Notes: generated from the letters alone by a model not told the origin. Counted from the stretch's first letter, positions 9,303 to 17,938 are shown. The stretch: 33,927 nucleotides of DNA from Bacteroidota bacterium (GCA_022561755.1 JADFQN010000014.1:1-33927); one strand, 5' to 3'. Translations and numbers: made by a program.

Positions 9303-10658
9303 ATGCTCGTAATCAAACGTTACCCCGTTCTCGCTGCGGTTCTTCTGGCCACTCTCATCGCCTCACCGGTTATGGCCCAAGGAGCAGAAATGCTCGTGAT
9401 GGACGCGCCGGTCACGGTTTGCGAACTCCCCGTCGATCACCCGGACATGAGCCGGGCTGACAAATTTACGAATCGCATCCGCGCCAACTACGACCCGAAT
9501 GCGTTTGGCACGGCGACATTCGATGTGACGTACACCGGGTTTTCACAAGAGGCCGAGGATGCGTTTCAGTTTGCCGTGGATATTTGGGAGCAGCATATCG
9601 AATCGACGGTTCCCATTAAGGTTTCAGCGAACTGGACTCCTCTGGGGGCGAACATTCTTGGTTCGGCGGGTGCGAACCTTGTGCACGCAAACTTCGCCGG
9701 GGCACCCCTTACGAGCACATGGTATGGTTCTGCACTAGCGGACGCATTAGCGGGTTTAGATCTTGACCCGCCAGGCAGTGACATCAACGCCAACTTCAAC
9801 AGCACCCTCGCGAACTGGTACTTCGGCACAGACGGCAACCCGCCTGCCGGTGAGTTCGATCTGGTGACGGTCGTGCTCCACGAACTGGGGCATGGCCTCG
9901 GATTCTTTGGGTCGATGAACGTTGATGACGGCGATGCAGGCAACGGGGAAGAATGTAACGGCGTAAACGGCGAAGGTTGTTGGGGCTTGGAGGGGGTGGA
10001 CTTTGCTGTGATTTTTGACCGCTTTGCAGAGGACGGGCCTGGCGTGTCGTTAATCGACACGGATGCGTATCCCAATCCGTCGGGTACTCTGGCCATGGCA
10101 CTTCAGAGCGACGACGTTCATTTTGATGGCGCCCTGGTAGGGGCTACACTAGGCAACCGTGGTCCGCTCTACGCGCCCAATCCTTGGAACCCAGGGTCGT
10201 CGTACTCGCATTGGGACGAAGACAGTTTTATGGCGGGCGACGAGAATGCCCTCATGACGCCGTTTATCAGCTCGGGTGAGTCGAACCATTCGCCGGGCCC
10301 GGCCACCTGCGCGCATTTTAACGACATCGGATGGACGCTGGGAACGGAATGTGCCATGCTGGTTGCCAACGAGCCGCAGGCTACCATCGCAGAAGGCGTA
10401 ACGCTAGGCAGCGCCTACCCCAACCCGTTCACGAACGAGGTAACCCTCACACTGCGGGTAGACGAGCCCCAGCACGTGCGCGCCACGCTGTACGATCTGC
10501 TCGGACGGCGTATTGCGGTTTTGCATGACGGCCTGGTTGGAGCCGGAAGCCCACTGAACATTTCTGTGAGTGGTGCCTCTTTGCAGCCGGCGGTCTACTT
10601 CGTTCGGGTAGAGGGGGAGCAGTTCGTGACCACGCGGCGGGTAGTGAGAGTGCAGTAG
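9303..10658 (+). CDS. secreted zinc-protease-like protein with T9SS sorting domain (paralogue 1)
   Basis: This 451-residue protein has a signal peptide (VLAAVLLATLIASPVMAQ), then a motif starting DAPVTVCEL. A predicted zinc-metalloprotease domain carries HELGHGLGFFGS with H193, E194 and H197. The canonical metzincin third His/Asp (HExxHxxGxxH/D) is a Gly here, so the third ligand must come from elsewhere or the site is altered. About the last 85 residues form a T9SS type A sorting domain (AYPNPFTNEVTLTLRV ... AVYFVRVEGEQF), predicting export to the cell surface. The start at 9303 gives a clean signal peptide; the longer frame from 9033 overlaps the TPR gene. It is a tandem paralogue of the next gene. 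Confidence 0.88.
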   Translation: MLVIKRYPVLAAVLLATLIASPVMAQGAEMLVMDAPVTVCELPVDHPDMSRADKFTNRIRANYDPNAFGTATFDVTYTGFSQEAEDAFQFAVDIWEQHIESTVPIKVSANWTPLGANILGSAGANLVHANFAGAPLTSTWYGSALADALAGLDLDPPGSDINANFNSTLANWYFGTDGNPPAGEFDLVTVVLHELGHGLGFFGSMNVDDGDAGNGEECNGVNGEGCWGLEGVDFAVIFDRFAEDGPGVSLIDTDAYPNPSGTLAMALQSDDVHFDGALVGATLGNRGPLYAPNPWNPGSSYSHWDEDSFMAGDENALMTPFISSGESNHSPGPATCAHFNDIGWTLGTECAMLVANEPQATIAEGVTLGSAYPNPFTNEVTLTLRVDEPQHVRATLYDLLGRRIAVLHDGLVGAGSPLNISVSGASLQPAVYFVRVEGEQFVTTRRVVRVQ

Positions 10659-10772
10659 CACCTCCGGGTATACAGCGGGAGAGGTGAGATTGTGGCCTGA
10701 TCGGCGATGCAGCAGTCGACCTTGTCCGCTCAGGGGGGAGCGCGTAGGTTCCGCGGCATCTCCCCGATCGCC

Positions 10773-12077
10773 ATGCGCCTTCCCGCCTCACTGGTTCTGA
10801 TGGCCCTGCTGCCTGTTCTCGCAGCGAACGACGCCTACGCTCAACAACGACAGATCGAGTACAGCGATGCCCCTGTTATCGTGTGCGAGCTTGCGGCGCA
10901 GGATGGGTACACAATTCGTCTTGCCGGGAGCGAGGCGGTATTCTCACCCCCTGTATCTTTTGCGCGAGGTGGTACAATCTTCGAGGTGACGTACAACGGT
11001 TTCCCGGCGGAGGCGGAAGCAGCATTTCAGGCCGCCGTGGACATCTGGGAGCAGCACATTGCGTCTCCCACGCCAATCCGCATCAACGCCAACTGGATAC
11101 CGCTGGGCACGAACCTGCTGGGCTCTGCAGGCCCGTTTCTGATCCGCAACTTCGACGCGGCGCCCATCCCCAATACGTGGTACCCGGCTCCGCTGGCCGA
11201 CGCAATCTCAGGCGCCGATCTCGACCCCGCCAACCCGGACATCGAGGCCACGTTCAGCAGCGCATTCCCCAACTGGTACTTCGGCACCGACGGGAATCCG
11301 GCCCCCGAGGAGTACGACCTGACGACCATCGTCCTCCACGAGATCGGGCACGGCCTCGGATTTATCGGCTCGTTCAGAGTAGAAGGGGGGTTGGGCACGG
11401 TCGGCGTCCCCTCAGACCCTGGGCTGCCGTTTGTGTACGACCGGTTTGCCGAGGACGGCCTCGGGCGGCCGTTGCTGGACACCGCAACGTACCCGCTCAA
11501 CTCCACGGTGCTCGCCGACGCCCTCCAGAGCGCCGCCTACATGGGCGGGGGGACGGTAGAAGCCACGCACGGAACGTCTGTGCTGCTCTACAGCCCTTCC
11601 GAGTGGAACGAGGGCTCGTCCTATTCTCACCTCGACGAAGAGGCGTTTCCCCAAGGCGACGAGGACGGTTTGATGACGCCGTTCTTACTTCGAGCCGAGG
11701 TGGTGCGAAGCCCCGGCCCGATTGCATGCGCCATCATGCAGGATATCGGGTGGACGTTAGCGTCATCCTGCTCCGCCTTGGTGGAGGAGCCGGGCCCGAC
11801 TCCGGATCTGCCGAACGGATTTGCTCTGAGCATCGCCGGAGCCAATCCGTTTGTGTCGGAAACGGAACTGAGGGTTTCTGTGGAGCAGCCCCAGGCCATT
11901 CAGATTCTTCTCCTTGATCGCGTGGGCCGCGTCGTGATGCGGCAGGAACGGTTTGTCCAAGGAGGCTCCGCTGTGTCCGTTCGCATCGATGGCGGCGCGC
12001 TGCCAGCCGGCGTTTATTTCGTGCATATTGTGGGGGATACGTTTTCTGCCACGCAGGCGCTGACGAAGTTGCGGTAA
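10773..12077 (+). CDS. secreted zinc-protease-like protein with T9SS sorting domain (paralogue 2)
   Basis: This 434-residue protein is colinear with the upstream gene. It has a signal peptide (RLPASLVLMALLPVLA), DAPVIVCEL, a shared FEVTYNGF/AFQAAVDIWEQHI block, HEIGHGLGFIGS with H189 and H193, and a C-terminal T9SS sorting domain ending GVYFVHIVGDTFSATQ. It shares the missing canonical third metzincin ligand, so this is a property of the pair rather than a sequencing error in one copy. GTG/ATG starts further upstream (to 10707) would precede the signal peptide and are not used. The pair probably arose by tandem duplication; divergence is now substantial outside the motifs. Confidence 0.88.
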   Translation: MRLPASLVLMALLPVLAANDAYAQQRQIEYSDAPVIVCELAAQDGYTIRLAGSEAVFSPPVSFARGGTIFEVTYNGFPAEAEAAFQAAVDIWEQHIASPTPIRINANWIPLGTNLLGSAGPFLIRNFDAAPIPNTWYPAPLADAISGADLDPANPDIEATFSSAFPNWYFGTDGNPAPEEYDLTTIVLHEIGHGLGFIGSFRVEGGLGTVGVPSDPGLPFVYDRFAEDGLGRPLLDTATYPLNSTVLADALQSAAYMGGGTVEATHGTSVLLYSPSEWNEGSSYSHLDEEAFPQGDEDGLMTPFLLRAEVVRSPGPIACAIMQDIGWTLASSCSALVEEPGPTPDLPNGFALSIAGANPFVSETELRVSVEQPQAIQILLLDRVGRVVMRQERFVQGGSAVSVRIDGGALPAGVYFVHIVGDTFSATQALTKLR

Positions 12078-12084
12078 GCTTTGT

Positions 12085-12300
12085 TGTACGCCCGAGAGGG
12101 CAACGCGAAGCGTTGCGGCGTGGATTGCGCGGAGAGCGGGCGCAATGCCAACCAGCAGAGATCAAACAAAAAGACCTGATCCAGGCATGGACCAAGTATT
12201 CTCCAGTACGCCCGAGAGGACAATCGCGAAGCGTTTGCAGCGAGGCCAGCGGGGGGAGCGCGTGGCTCACAAACCGGGAGAGGCTAAACAAAAAGACCTG
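12085..12300. repeat. decayed ~120-bp tandem copies of tRNA-Arg 3' end plus terminator
   Basis: GTACGCCCGAGAGG, the plus-strand image of the tRNA-Arg 3' end, occurs at 12086-12099, at 12206-12219 and at 12324-12337 inside the tRNA itself. The spacings are 120 and 118 bp. The terminator-side sequence AAACAAAAAGACCTG likewise occurs at 12164-12178 and 12286-12300, 122 bp apart. The two outer units also share a small hairpin (CAACGC-GAA-GCGTTG in the first, imperfect in the second). Only the last unit contains a complete tRNA. Confidence 0.75.
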
Positions 12301-12320
12301 GCCGAAATAGGCCAGGTCTC
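12286..12320 (-). terminator. Rho-independent terminator of tRNA-Arg
   Basis: Read on the minus strand, the 9-bp stem GACCTGGCC / GGCCAGGTC with a 6-nt loop is followed by TTTTTGTTT. It starts a few bases after the tRNA 3' end. Confidence 0.88.
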
Positions 12321-12324
12321 TGTG

Positions 12325-12398
12325 TACGCCCGAGAGGATTCGAACCTCCGGCCTCCAGAACCGGAATCTGGCGCTCTATCCAGCTGAGCTACGGGCGC
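12325..12398 (-). tRNA. tRNA-Arg (CCG anticodon)
   Basis: The 74-nt minus-strand sequence folds as a cloverleaf: acceptor GCGCCCG/CGGGCGT, D-stem GCTC/GAGC, anticodon stem CCAGA/TCTGG around loop TTCCGGT (anticodon CCG), and T-arm GGAGG-TTCGAAT-CCTCT. CCA is not encoded. A terminator follows directly, and truncated copies of the 3' end lie beyond it. Confidence 0.96.
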
Positions 12399-12449
12399 AT
12401 CGTGCGAGAAAGATAGGTAGGCTTCAGAAGGCGCACAACGAAACGGTTC

Positions 12450-12520
12450 TACTACGTAGTGCGTATTGCGTAAAGTGTGGGCGATACCGACCTCACGTAA
12501 TCACGTTATCACGTAATCAC
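12450..12520. repeat. two type B words side by side before the DUF512 gene
   Basis: 12450-12473 carries the TACGCAATACG word in inverted form (TACGTAGTGCGTATTGCGTAA). 12493-12520 carries three near-tandem CACGTAATCACG words. The second block ends two bases before the start codon of the next gene and leaves no room for a normal Shine-Dalgarno sequence. Confidence 0.75.
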
Positions 12521-12522
12521 TC

Positions 12523-13836
12523 TTGCCCGTCCGCATCGCCTCCATAGAACCCGGATCGCTCGCCGAAGAACTTGGCTGGCAGCCCGGCGACCAGATCGTA
12601 GCCGTGAACGGCGAGGTTGTGGAGGATGAACTCGATTTCCGCTTCAAGACGGCCGAAGAAACGTTGGAGCTGCGCGTCCGCCGCAACGGAAACCTGGAGG
12701 TGCAGTACGTCACCAAGGACATCGACGACACTTTTGGGGCGGAGTTGGAGGAGTTTCGCATCAAAACGTGCGGCGACGACTGCCTGTTCTGCTTCGTGGA
12801 TCAGAACCCGGTCGGCCTCCGCGAGACGCTCTATTTCCGCGACGGCGACTTCCGGATGTCGTTTCTCTACGGCAACTACATCACGGTCACCAACCTGCGC
12901 GAGCGCAACCTGAAGCGCATCGTGGAGCAGCGGCTGAGCCCGATGTACATCTCCGTCCACTGTACGGACGATGCCATTCGGCGCGAGATGATGGGGCACC
13001 GTACGCAGGACGACCGCCTAATCGAGAAACTCAGATTCTTCCACGACAACGGCATCGAGATGCACGCGCAGATCGTGCTCGTGCCCAACTTCAACGATGG
13101 TGGCGCCCTCGTCAAAACCGTCCTCGACCTCTACGAATTGCACGATCAACTTTTCTCAATCTCCATCGTGCCGGTGGGGCTTACGCGCCATCGCCGGGAG
13201 CTCACCACGCTGCGCACGGTTTCGTCCGTCGAGGCGCGCCAACTGGCGCGCATGGTGCGGCGCTGGCAGCCGTTCTTCCGCGAGCGCATCGGGCGCGGCT
13301 TCCTCTACCTGTCCGACGAGGTGTACCTGCTTGCTGGGCTCGATTTCCCACAAGAGGACGACTATGACGGCTACCCGCTCATGGAAAACGGCGTCGGCAT
13401 GAGTCGCGACTTCCTGAACGAGTTCGATTACCAGCGCGAACGGCTCCCCGCGTTGCTACTCGAGCCGCGTACACTGACCATTGCCACCGGCACGCTGGCT
13501 GCGCCAATGATTGAAGAGCGCATTGCGCCGGTGCTACGCGAGGTGGAAAACCTGGAGGTAGAGGTCGTTGCTTGCGAAAACACGTTGTTCGGCGACTCCG
13601 TAACCGTGTCGGGCCTCCTCAACTTCAAGAGCTTCCTCCACGCGCTCGAGCCACGGATTGGTGAAATAGGCGACCTCGTCCTGCTTCCGCCAGACAGCAT
13701 CAACTTCGAAGGGTTGTTTCTCGACAACAAGCCGGGCATGAGCACGCCGGAGGAGTTGAGTGAGGCCCTCGGCGGCGTTCCTGTCGAGGTCTTTGGTGGG
13801 GATTGGGTGGAGGCGATTGAGTGCCTGGCGGGTTAG
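12523..13836 (+). CDS. PDZ-domain radical-SAM DUF512 protein
   Basis: The 437-residue product starts with a PDZ-like domain (about 1-65: VRIASIEPGSLAEELG, GDQIVAVNGE). A radical-SAM cluster-type motif follows with C83-x3-C87-x2-C90 in a CGDDCLFCF context, then the DUF512 region (GLTRHRREL near 220). This is a widely distributed putative Fe-S oxidoreductase family of uncertain reaction. The start is a TTG: an in-frame TAA lies 9 bases upstream, and starting later would remove the PDZ strand. A repeat element abuts the start with no visible ribosome binding site, so initiation is unusual. Length is normal for the family and no key residue is missing. Confidence 0.9.
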   Translation: MPVRIASIEPGSLAEELGWQPGDQIVAVNGEVVEDELDFRFKTAEETLELRVRRNGNLEVQYVTKDIDDTFGAELEEFRIKTCGDDCLFCFVDQNPVGLRETLYFRDGDFRMSFLYGNYITVTNLRERNLKRIVEQRLSPMYISVHCTDDAIRREMMGHRTQDDRLIEKLRFFHDNGIEMHAQIVLVPNFNDGGALVKTVLDLYELHDQLFSISIVPVGLTRHRRELTTLRTVSSVEARQLARMVRRWQPFFRERIGRGFLYLSDEVYLLAGLDFPQEDDYDGYPLMENGVGMSRDFLNEFDYQRERLPALLLEPRTLTIATGTLAAPMIEERIAPVLREVENLEVEVVACENTLFGDSVTVSGLLNFKSFLHALEPRIGEIGDLVLLPPDSINFEGLFLDNKPGMSTPEELSEALGGVPVEVFGGDWVEAIECLAG

Positions 13837-13861
13837 TCGCGGATTGGGGGTTCTCGCAATG

Positions 13862-13939
13862 CCGTGGCACACCCTCCGCCTCGCAAGCTCGGCACCTCCC
13901 TCAATGAGGGAGGAATTCTAAAACCGCCCCCTTTATAAG
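13862..13939. repeat. type A composite GC element, left part interrupted by the transposon
   Basis: The repeat carries ACCCTCCGCCTCGCAAGCTCGG, a CCTCCCTCAATGAGGGAGG hairpin and then CCCCCTTTATAAG. The other half resumes at 16429. Joining the flanks and removing one copy of the duplicated TTTATAAG restores the palindrome CCCCCTTTATAAGGGGG. Confidence 0.75.
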
Positions 13940-13963
13940 GGCAATAATATACTTGACACACCA
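13940..13963 (+). repeat. left terminal inverted repeat of the transposon
   Basis: This 24-bp end begins GGCAATAATATACTTGACAC. It contains the -35 box of the inferred transposase promoter. Confidence 0.92.
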
Positions 13964-13981
13964 CGCTGTTTTGGGTATCTT
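13953..13981 (+). promoter_or_regulatory. transposase promoter
   Basis: TTGACA at 13953-13958, inside the left inverted repeat, is separated by exactly 17 bp from TATCTT at 13976-13981. The transposase start codon is 28 bases further on. Confidence 0.6.
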
Positions 13982-14008
13982 GGGTGTACAACGAAGAAAA
14001 ACAAACCA

Positions 14009-14974
14009 ATGCCCAACGTCGATAAAGCACCCGAAACCCTCCTTGAAGCAGTCCTGTACTTCGCGGACGAGGAAGTAGCACTCGCCTTCGTAGCCAACCT
14101 CCGCTGGCCGGAAGGCGAACAGACTTGCCCGAAGTGTGGGAGCGTCAACAGCCACTACTTCCTGAAGACCCGTAAGGTGTGGAAGTGCAAGGACTGCAAG
14201 AAGCAGTTCAGCGTCAAAGTCGGAACCATCTTCGAGGACTCCGCTATTCCGCTCTCCAAGTGGCTCCCTTCCTTGTGGATGCTTGTCAACTGCAAAAACG
14301 GCATTAGCTCCTACGAGCTTGGCCGCGCGATTGGTGTGACTCAGAAGTCCGCGTGGTTCATGCTCCACCGCATAAGACTTGCCATGCAGTCGGATTCGTT
14401 CAGCAAGATGGGCGGCGACGTAGAGGTAGACGAGACTTACATCGGAGGGAAAGCGCGTTTCATGCACAAGGCCAAGAAGGAGCGCGTGATCCAAGGCGAG
14501 ACCGGCTGGAAGGGCAAGACTCCGGTTATGGGCATCTTGGAGCGCGGCGACGACGAGAAGCCTTCTCAGGTCCGTACTCAGGTCGTCTCGGGCAACAGCG
14601 GCGAGATCCTCGATCCTATCGTGCGCGAAAACGTAGAGAAGGGAGCCAACGTGTTCACCGACGCTCTGGGTGCCTACGCCAAACTTCGTGATGAGTACAA
14701 ACACGAAGTCATCGACCACGCCGTAGCCTACGCCGAAGGGAAGGTCCACACGAACGGGCTGGAGAACTTCTGGAGCCTTTTGAAGCGGTCCATCAAAGGG
14801 ACCTACGTGAGCATTGAGCCGTTCCACCTTTTCCGTTACCTTGACGAACAGTCGTTTCGGTACAACAACCGGAAGGACACCGACCGGGGACGGTTCCTCA
14901 ACGCTGCCATGTCGATCCTTGGCAAGCGCCTCACCTACTCCGAATTGATCGGCAGTCAACTGTCTAAGATATGA
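14009..14974 (+). CDS. IS1595-family (ISXO2-like) transposase
   Basis: The 321-residue DDE-type transposase has an N-terminal zinc ribbon (C40, C43, C60, C63 in CPKCG ... CKDCKKQFS). A helix-turn-helix-like region follows (ISSYELGRAIGVTQKSAWFMLHRIR), then the ISXO2-like catalytic domain: D141 in VEVDETYIGGK, D218 in FTDALGAY and E252 in NGLENFWSLLKR. All catalytic residues are present and the length is normal. Its promoter lies in the left inverted repeat, and its TGA overlaps the ATG of a small basic ORF, so the first passengers are probably expressed with it. Confidence 0.96.
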   Translation: MPNVDKAPETLLEAVLYFADEEVALAFVANLRWPEGEQTCPKCGSVNSHYFLKTRKVWKCKDCKKQFSVKVGTIFEDSAIPLSKWLPSLWMLVNCKNGISSYELGRAIGVTQKSAWFMLHRIRLAMQSDSFSKMGGDVEVDETYIGGKARFMHKAKKERVIQGETGWKGKTPVMGILERGDDEKPSQVRTQVVSGNSGEILDPIVRENVEKGANVFTDALGAYAKLRDEYKHEVIDHAVAYAEGKVHTNGLENFWSLLKRSIKGTYVSIEPFHLFRYLDEQSFRYNNRKDTDRGRFLNAAMSILGKRLTYSELIGSQLSKI

Positions 14975-15126
14975 GCGAGAAGAATTGGCCAAACCACACC
15001 TCAGAAGAGGAAAAAAGAAAGAGGAAGAGGAAGAAGCAGGTGGATGGAAAGGAGGGGTTAGAGCGGTTAGCTGAGTTCACGCGGCGAATACTGAAAGCCG
15101 GAAAGGCGAGACATCAGGGAGGATAG
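14971..15126 (+). CDS. small basic passenger ORF, 51 residues
   Basis: This ORF starts by an ATGA overlap with the transposase stop and encodes a very Lys/Arg-rich protein (a KRKRKRKK run at residues 15-22). A predicted helix near the C-terminus reads LERLAEFTRRILKAGK. The tight coupling and charge suggest a nucleic-acid-binding accessory factor of the transposon; that is inference. I do not recognise a family. Confidence 0.6.
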   Translation: MSEKNWPNHTSEEEKRKRKRKKQVDGKEGLERLAEFTRRILKAGKARHQGG

Positions 15127-15129
15127 GCC

Positions 15130-15456
15130 ATGCAGGATTCTTGGCATCGCGTGCGCTTAAAGTTCAGGCCGGACGGCGGGCGAGAGGTTGCCTCATTATC
15201 ATCCGAGGCGGCTGCGATAGCCAGGGCGATCTTTTCGCCAGCGAATCTTCCGACGACAGAAATTGCTTGGTATGTGAGAAATGACGAGGAGGGCAATCCC
15301 ATCGTTTACTTTACTCCGGGCGCTCGCCGCGTAGCTGAGGCATTGCCTGAGAAGTGGAATGTGGAAACCTGCGAAGCACCGTCCACAGCTCCACCTCTCC
15401 TTTTTCTTGCTGGAGTTCAAGGACCTCCGCATCCGGCTCCTGATGGCTCTCAATAG
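15130..15456 (+). CDS. passenger ORF of unknown function, 108 residues
   Basis: The ATG lies 3 bases after the stop of the 51-residue ORF, with a good ribosome binding site (GGGAGGA) upstream, so it looks like the third gene of a transposase operon. Residues 1-85 read as a plausible small globular protein (HRVRLKFRPDGG, EIAWYVRNDEEGNPIVYF, GARRVAEALPEKW). The last ~25 residues are Pro/Ala/Gly-rich and overlap a convergent minus-strand ORF, so the native C-terminus may have been changed by a frameshift or rearrangement. No family is recognised. Confidence 0.6.
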   Translation: MQDSWHRVRLKFRPDGGREVASLSSEAAAIARAIFSPANLPTTEIAWYVRNDEEGNPIVYFTPGARRVAEALPEKWNVETCEAPSTAPPLLFLAGVQGPPHPAPDGSQ

Positions 15457-15607
15457 CGCGGTCCATCGCCGCTACCGCTTCCTCGACGGTCTCGCTCCTT
15501 GCTACCTGCGCACGAAGGTTCAGAAGTAACGGCAAGACAAGATTGATCTGGACGAGCACCTGTTCCGCGAGGATGTATGTTTTACCCAATGTGCGTTGAT
15601 GTTCCAT
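15311..15607 (-). CDS. possible minus-strand passenger ORF, 98 residues
   Basis: This ORF would encode an acidic, helical protein (LVQINLVLPLLLNLRAQVA, SETVEEAVAAMDRAIESHQE, DAEVLELQQEKGEVE). It covers the only part of the cargo (15457-15598) without a plus-strand gene. It converges with and overlaps the 108-residue ORF by 146 bases, and its start region overlaps the first bases of the 253-residue gene on the other strand. Composition looks protein-like, but there is no recognised family, so it may be real or only a shadow frame. Confidence 0.4.
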   Translation of the reverse strand: MEHQRTLGKTYILAEQVLVQINLVLPLLLNLRAQVARSETVEEAVAAMDRAIESHQEPDAEVLELQQEKGEVELWTVLRRFPHSTSQAMPQLRGERPE

Positions 15608-16360
15608 AGCGCGCGCCTAAAGATCGAAAGGGCCAATGAGCACATCGCGGAGCTTGAAGAGCGAATCGGCACGTACCTGGACACTGGGGGTCCTTCCGTT
15701 CAGCTTGACAAGAATGCGGACGGCAATACGCTCTATATCACTTCCGCTCCGCTTCCCCATGACCTCGGCCCGATCATGGGCGACATATTCCATAATCTCA
15801 AGTCCTCCCTCGATGTTATGTGGAACGAACTCATACGTCACTTCGGAGGGCGGCCATCCGAGTATTCTCGTTTCCCTTTTCACGGGAACTGGGATGGTCT
15901 TAAAGCGGCCCTGAATCACGGACCAATAGAGTCCGTCAGCCAAGACATTCGAGACTTCATCCTCGACTCTGTACAGTCGTACGACGGTGGGAATGACTTT
16001 CTGTATGCCATCCACCACCTGAACATCCAAGACAAGCATATTGCGCTTACGCCCGTCGTTAGCCTCGTCAGCGTCGATGGCATCACATTCCAAAATCCCG
16101 AAACAGCAGTTACCGATGTCATCAATGCGCCCGTTGGCCTCATCACGTTGCCGAGCAAAAAATATCACCGTGTAAAGATCACGCGGGGGCCGCAAGGATT
16201 CGAGGTAGCAGACCACGGCGATCCGGTTTTCGATGTAGTGTTCGGGGAGGGTAATATCCTGTCGGAAAAGCCCATTGTCCCAACGGTAAAACGTCTCTCT
16301 CAGGCCGTTCTTAGCACTGTCGAAAACATCGCGCAGCTTTGCCAAGCCCTCGGGGCTTAG
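15599..16360 (+). CDS. conserved hypothetical passenger protein, 253 residues
   Basis: The N-terminus is a helical segment (LKIERANEHIAELEERI), followed by a GDIFHNLKSSLDVMWNELI motif near residues 61-79, FPFHGNWDGLKAAL near 97-110, and DSVQSYDGGNDFLYAIHHLNIQDKHI near 123-148. I recall this pattern (HNLRSALDH ... SRFPI ... LHELDNxDKH) from an abundant bacterial hypothetical family; its function is not known to me. It sits between the transposase operon and the right inverted repeat as cargo. ATG 15599 is preferred over the TTG one codon earlier. A 259-codon antisense frame overlaps it completely and is judged a shadow. Confidence 0.8.
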   Translation: MFHSARLKIERANEHIAELEERIGTYLDTGGPSVQLDKNADGNTLYITSAPLPHDLGPIMGDIFHNLKSSLDVMWNELIRHFGGRPSEYSRFPFHGNWDGLKAALNHGPIESVSQDIRDFILDSVQSYDGGNDFLYAIHHLNIQDKHIALTPVVSLVSVDGITFQNPETAVTDVINAPVGLITLPSKKYHRVKITRGPQGFEVADHGDPVFDVVFGEGNILSEKPIVPTVKRLSQAVLSTVENIAQLCQALGA

Positions 16361-16404
16361 CTGGTATACCGGCCCGTCGTATTGTAAATCAGTCATTTAC
16401 CCCT

Positions 16405-16428
16405 TGGTGCGTCAAGTATATTACTGCC
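16405..16428 (-). repeat. right terminal inverted repeat of the transposon
   Basis: Read inward on the minus strand it begins GGCAGTAATATACTTGACGC. It differs from the left end at two positions over 24 bp and is followed by the second copy of the TTTATAAG duplication. Confidence 0.92.
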
Positions 16429-16635
16429 TTTATAAGGGGGCTCCCCGCCGCAGGCGGGGTGGGGGTTCTTATCAGGTTGGTGAGATGCTTCGAGCAGGCA
16501 ACGAACTGGACTCCCCGCTGTATTGCGGCAAACCCTCCGCCGTGGCCGGGATCGGCTACGCGAATCCTCGCACTTGTTGGGGCAAACCCTCCGCCCTCGC
16601 TTCGCTCGGGAACCTCCCTTGAAAAGGGAAGGAGT
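16429..16635. repeat. type A composite GC element, right part (3' of enolase)
   Basis: The order is TTTATAAGGGGG, CCCCGCCGCAGGCGGGGTGGGG, an ~80-bp middle with TGTATTGCGGCAAACCCTCC, a partly duplicated CAAACCCTCCGCC block, GCTTCGCTCGG, and a CTCCCTTGAAAAGGGAAGGAG hairpin. It is homologous, in inverted orientation, to 18014-18170 on the other side of enolase. The last hairpin lies just past the enolase stop and could act as its transcript end. Confidence 0.78.
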
Positions 16636-16642
16636 TATTCGA

Positions 16643-17938
<1,296 letters not shown>

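Larger units (their letters stand above)
13940..16428. mobile_element. complete IS1595-family transposon with passenger genes, 2489 bp
   Basis: The terminal inverted repeats are 24 bp, 13940-13963 and 16405-16428, both starting GGCA and matching at 22 of 24 positions. The element is flanked by an exact 8-bp direct repeat TTTATAAG (13932-13939 and 16429-16436), the duplication length usual for IS1595-family elements. Inside are an ISXO2-like transposase, a 51-residue basic ORF, a 108-residue ORF, a minus-strand ORF and a 253-residue conserved hypothetical protein. It is longer than a minimal IS1595 element because of this cargo. Near-identical ends, an intact transposase and an exact target duplication suggest a fairly recent insertion. 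Confidence 0.93.

Noticed and set aside
12450-12520. Possible CRISPR-like array of short repeats
   Set aside because: The words are 10-12 nt, degenerate and nearly contiguous, without uniform spacers, and no cas genes are present.
13940-16428. Antibiotic-resistance or defence cargo in the transposon
   Set aside because: None of the passenger products shows a resistance, nuclease, methylase or toxin motif.
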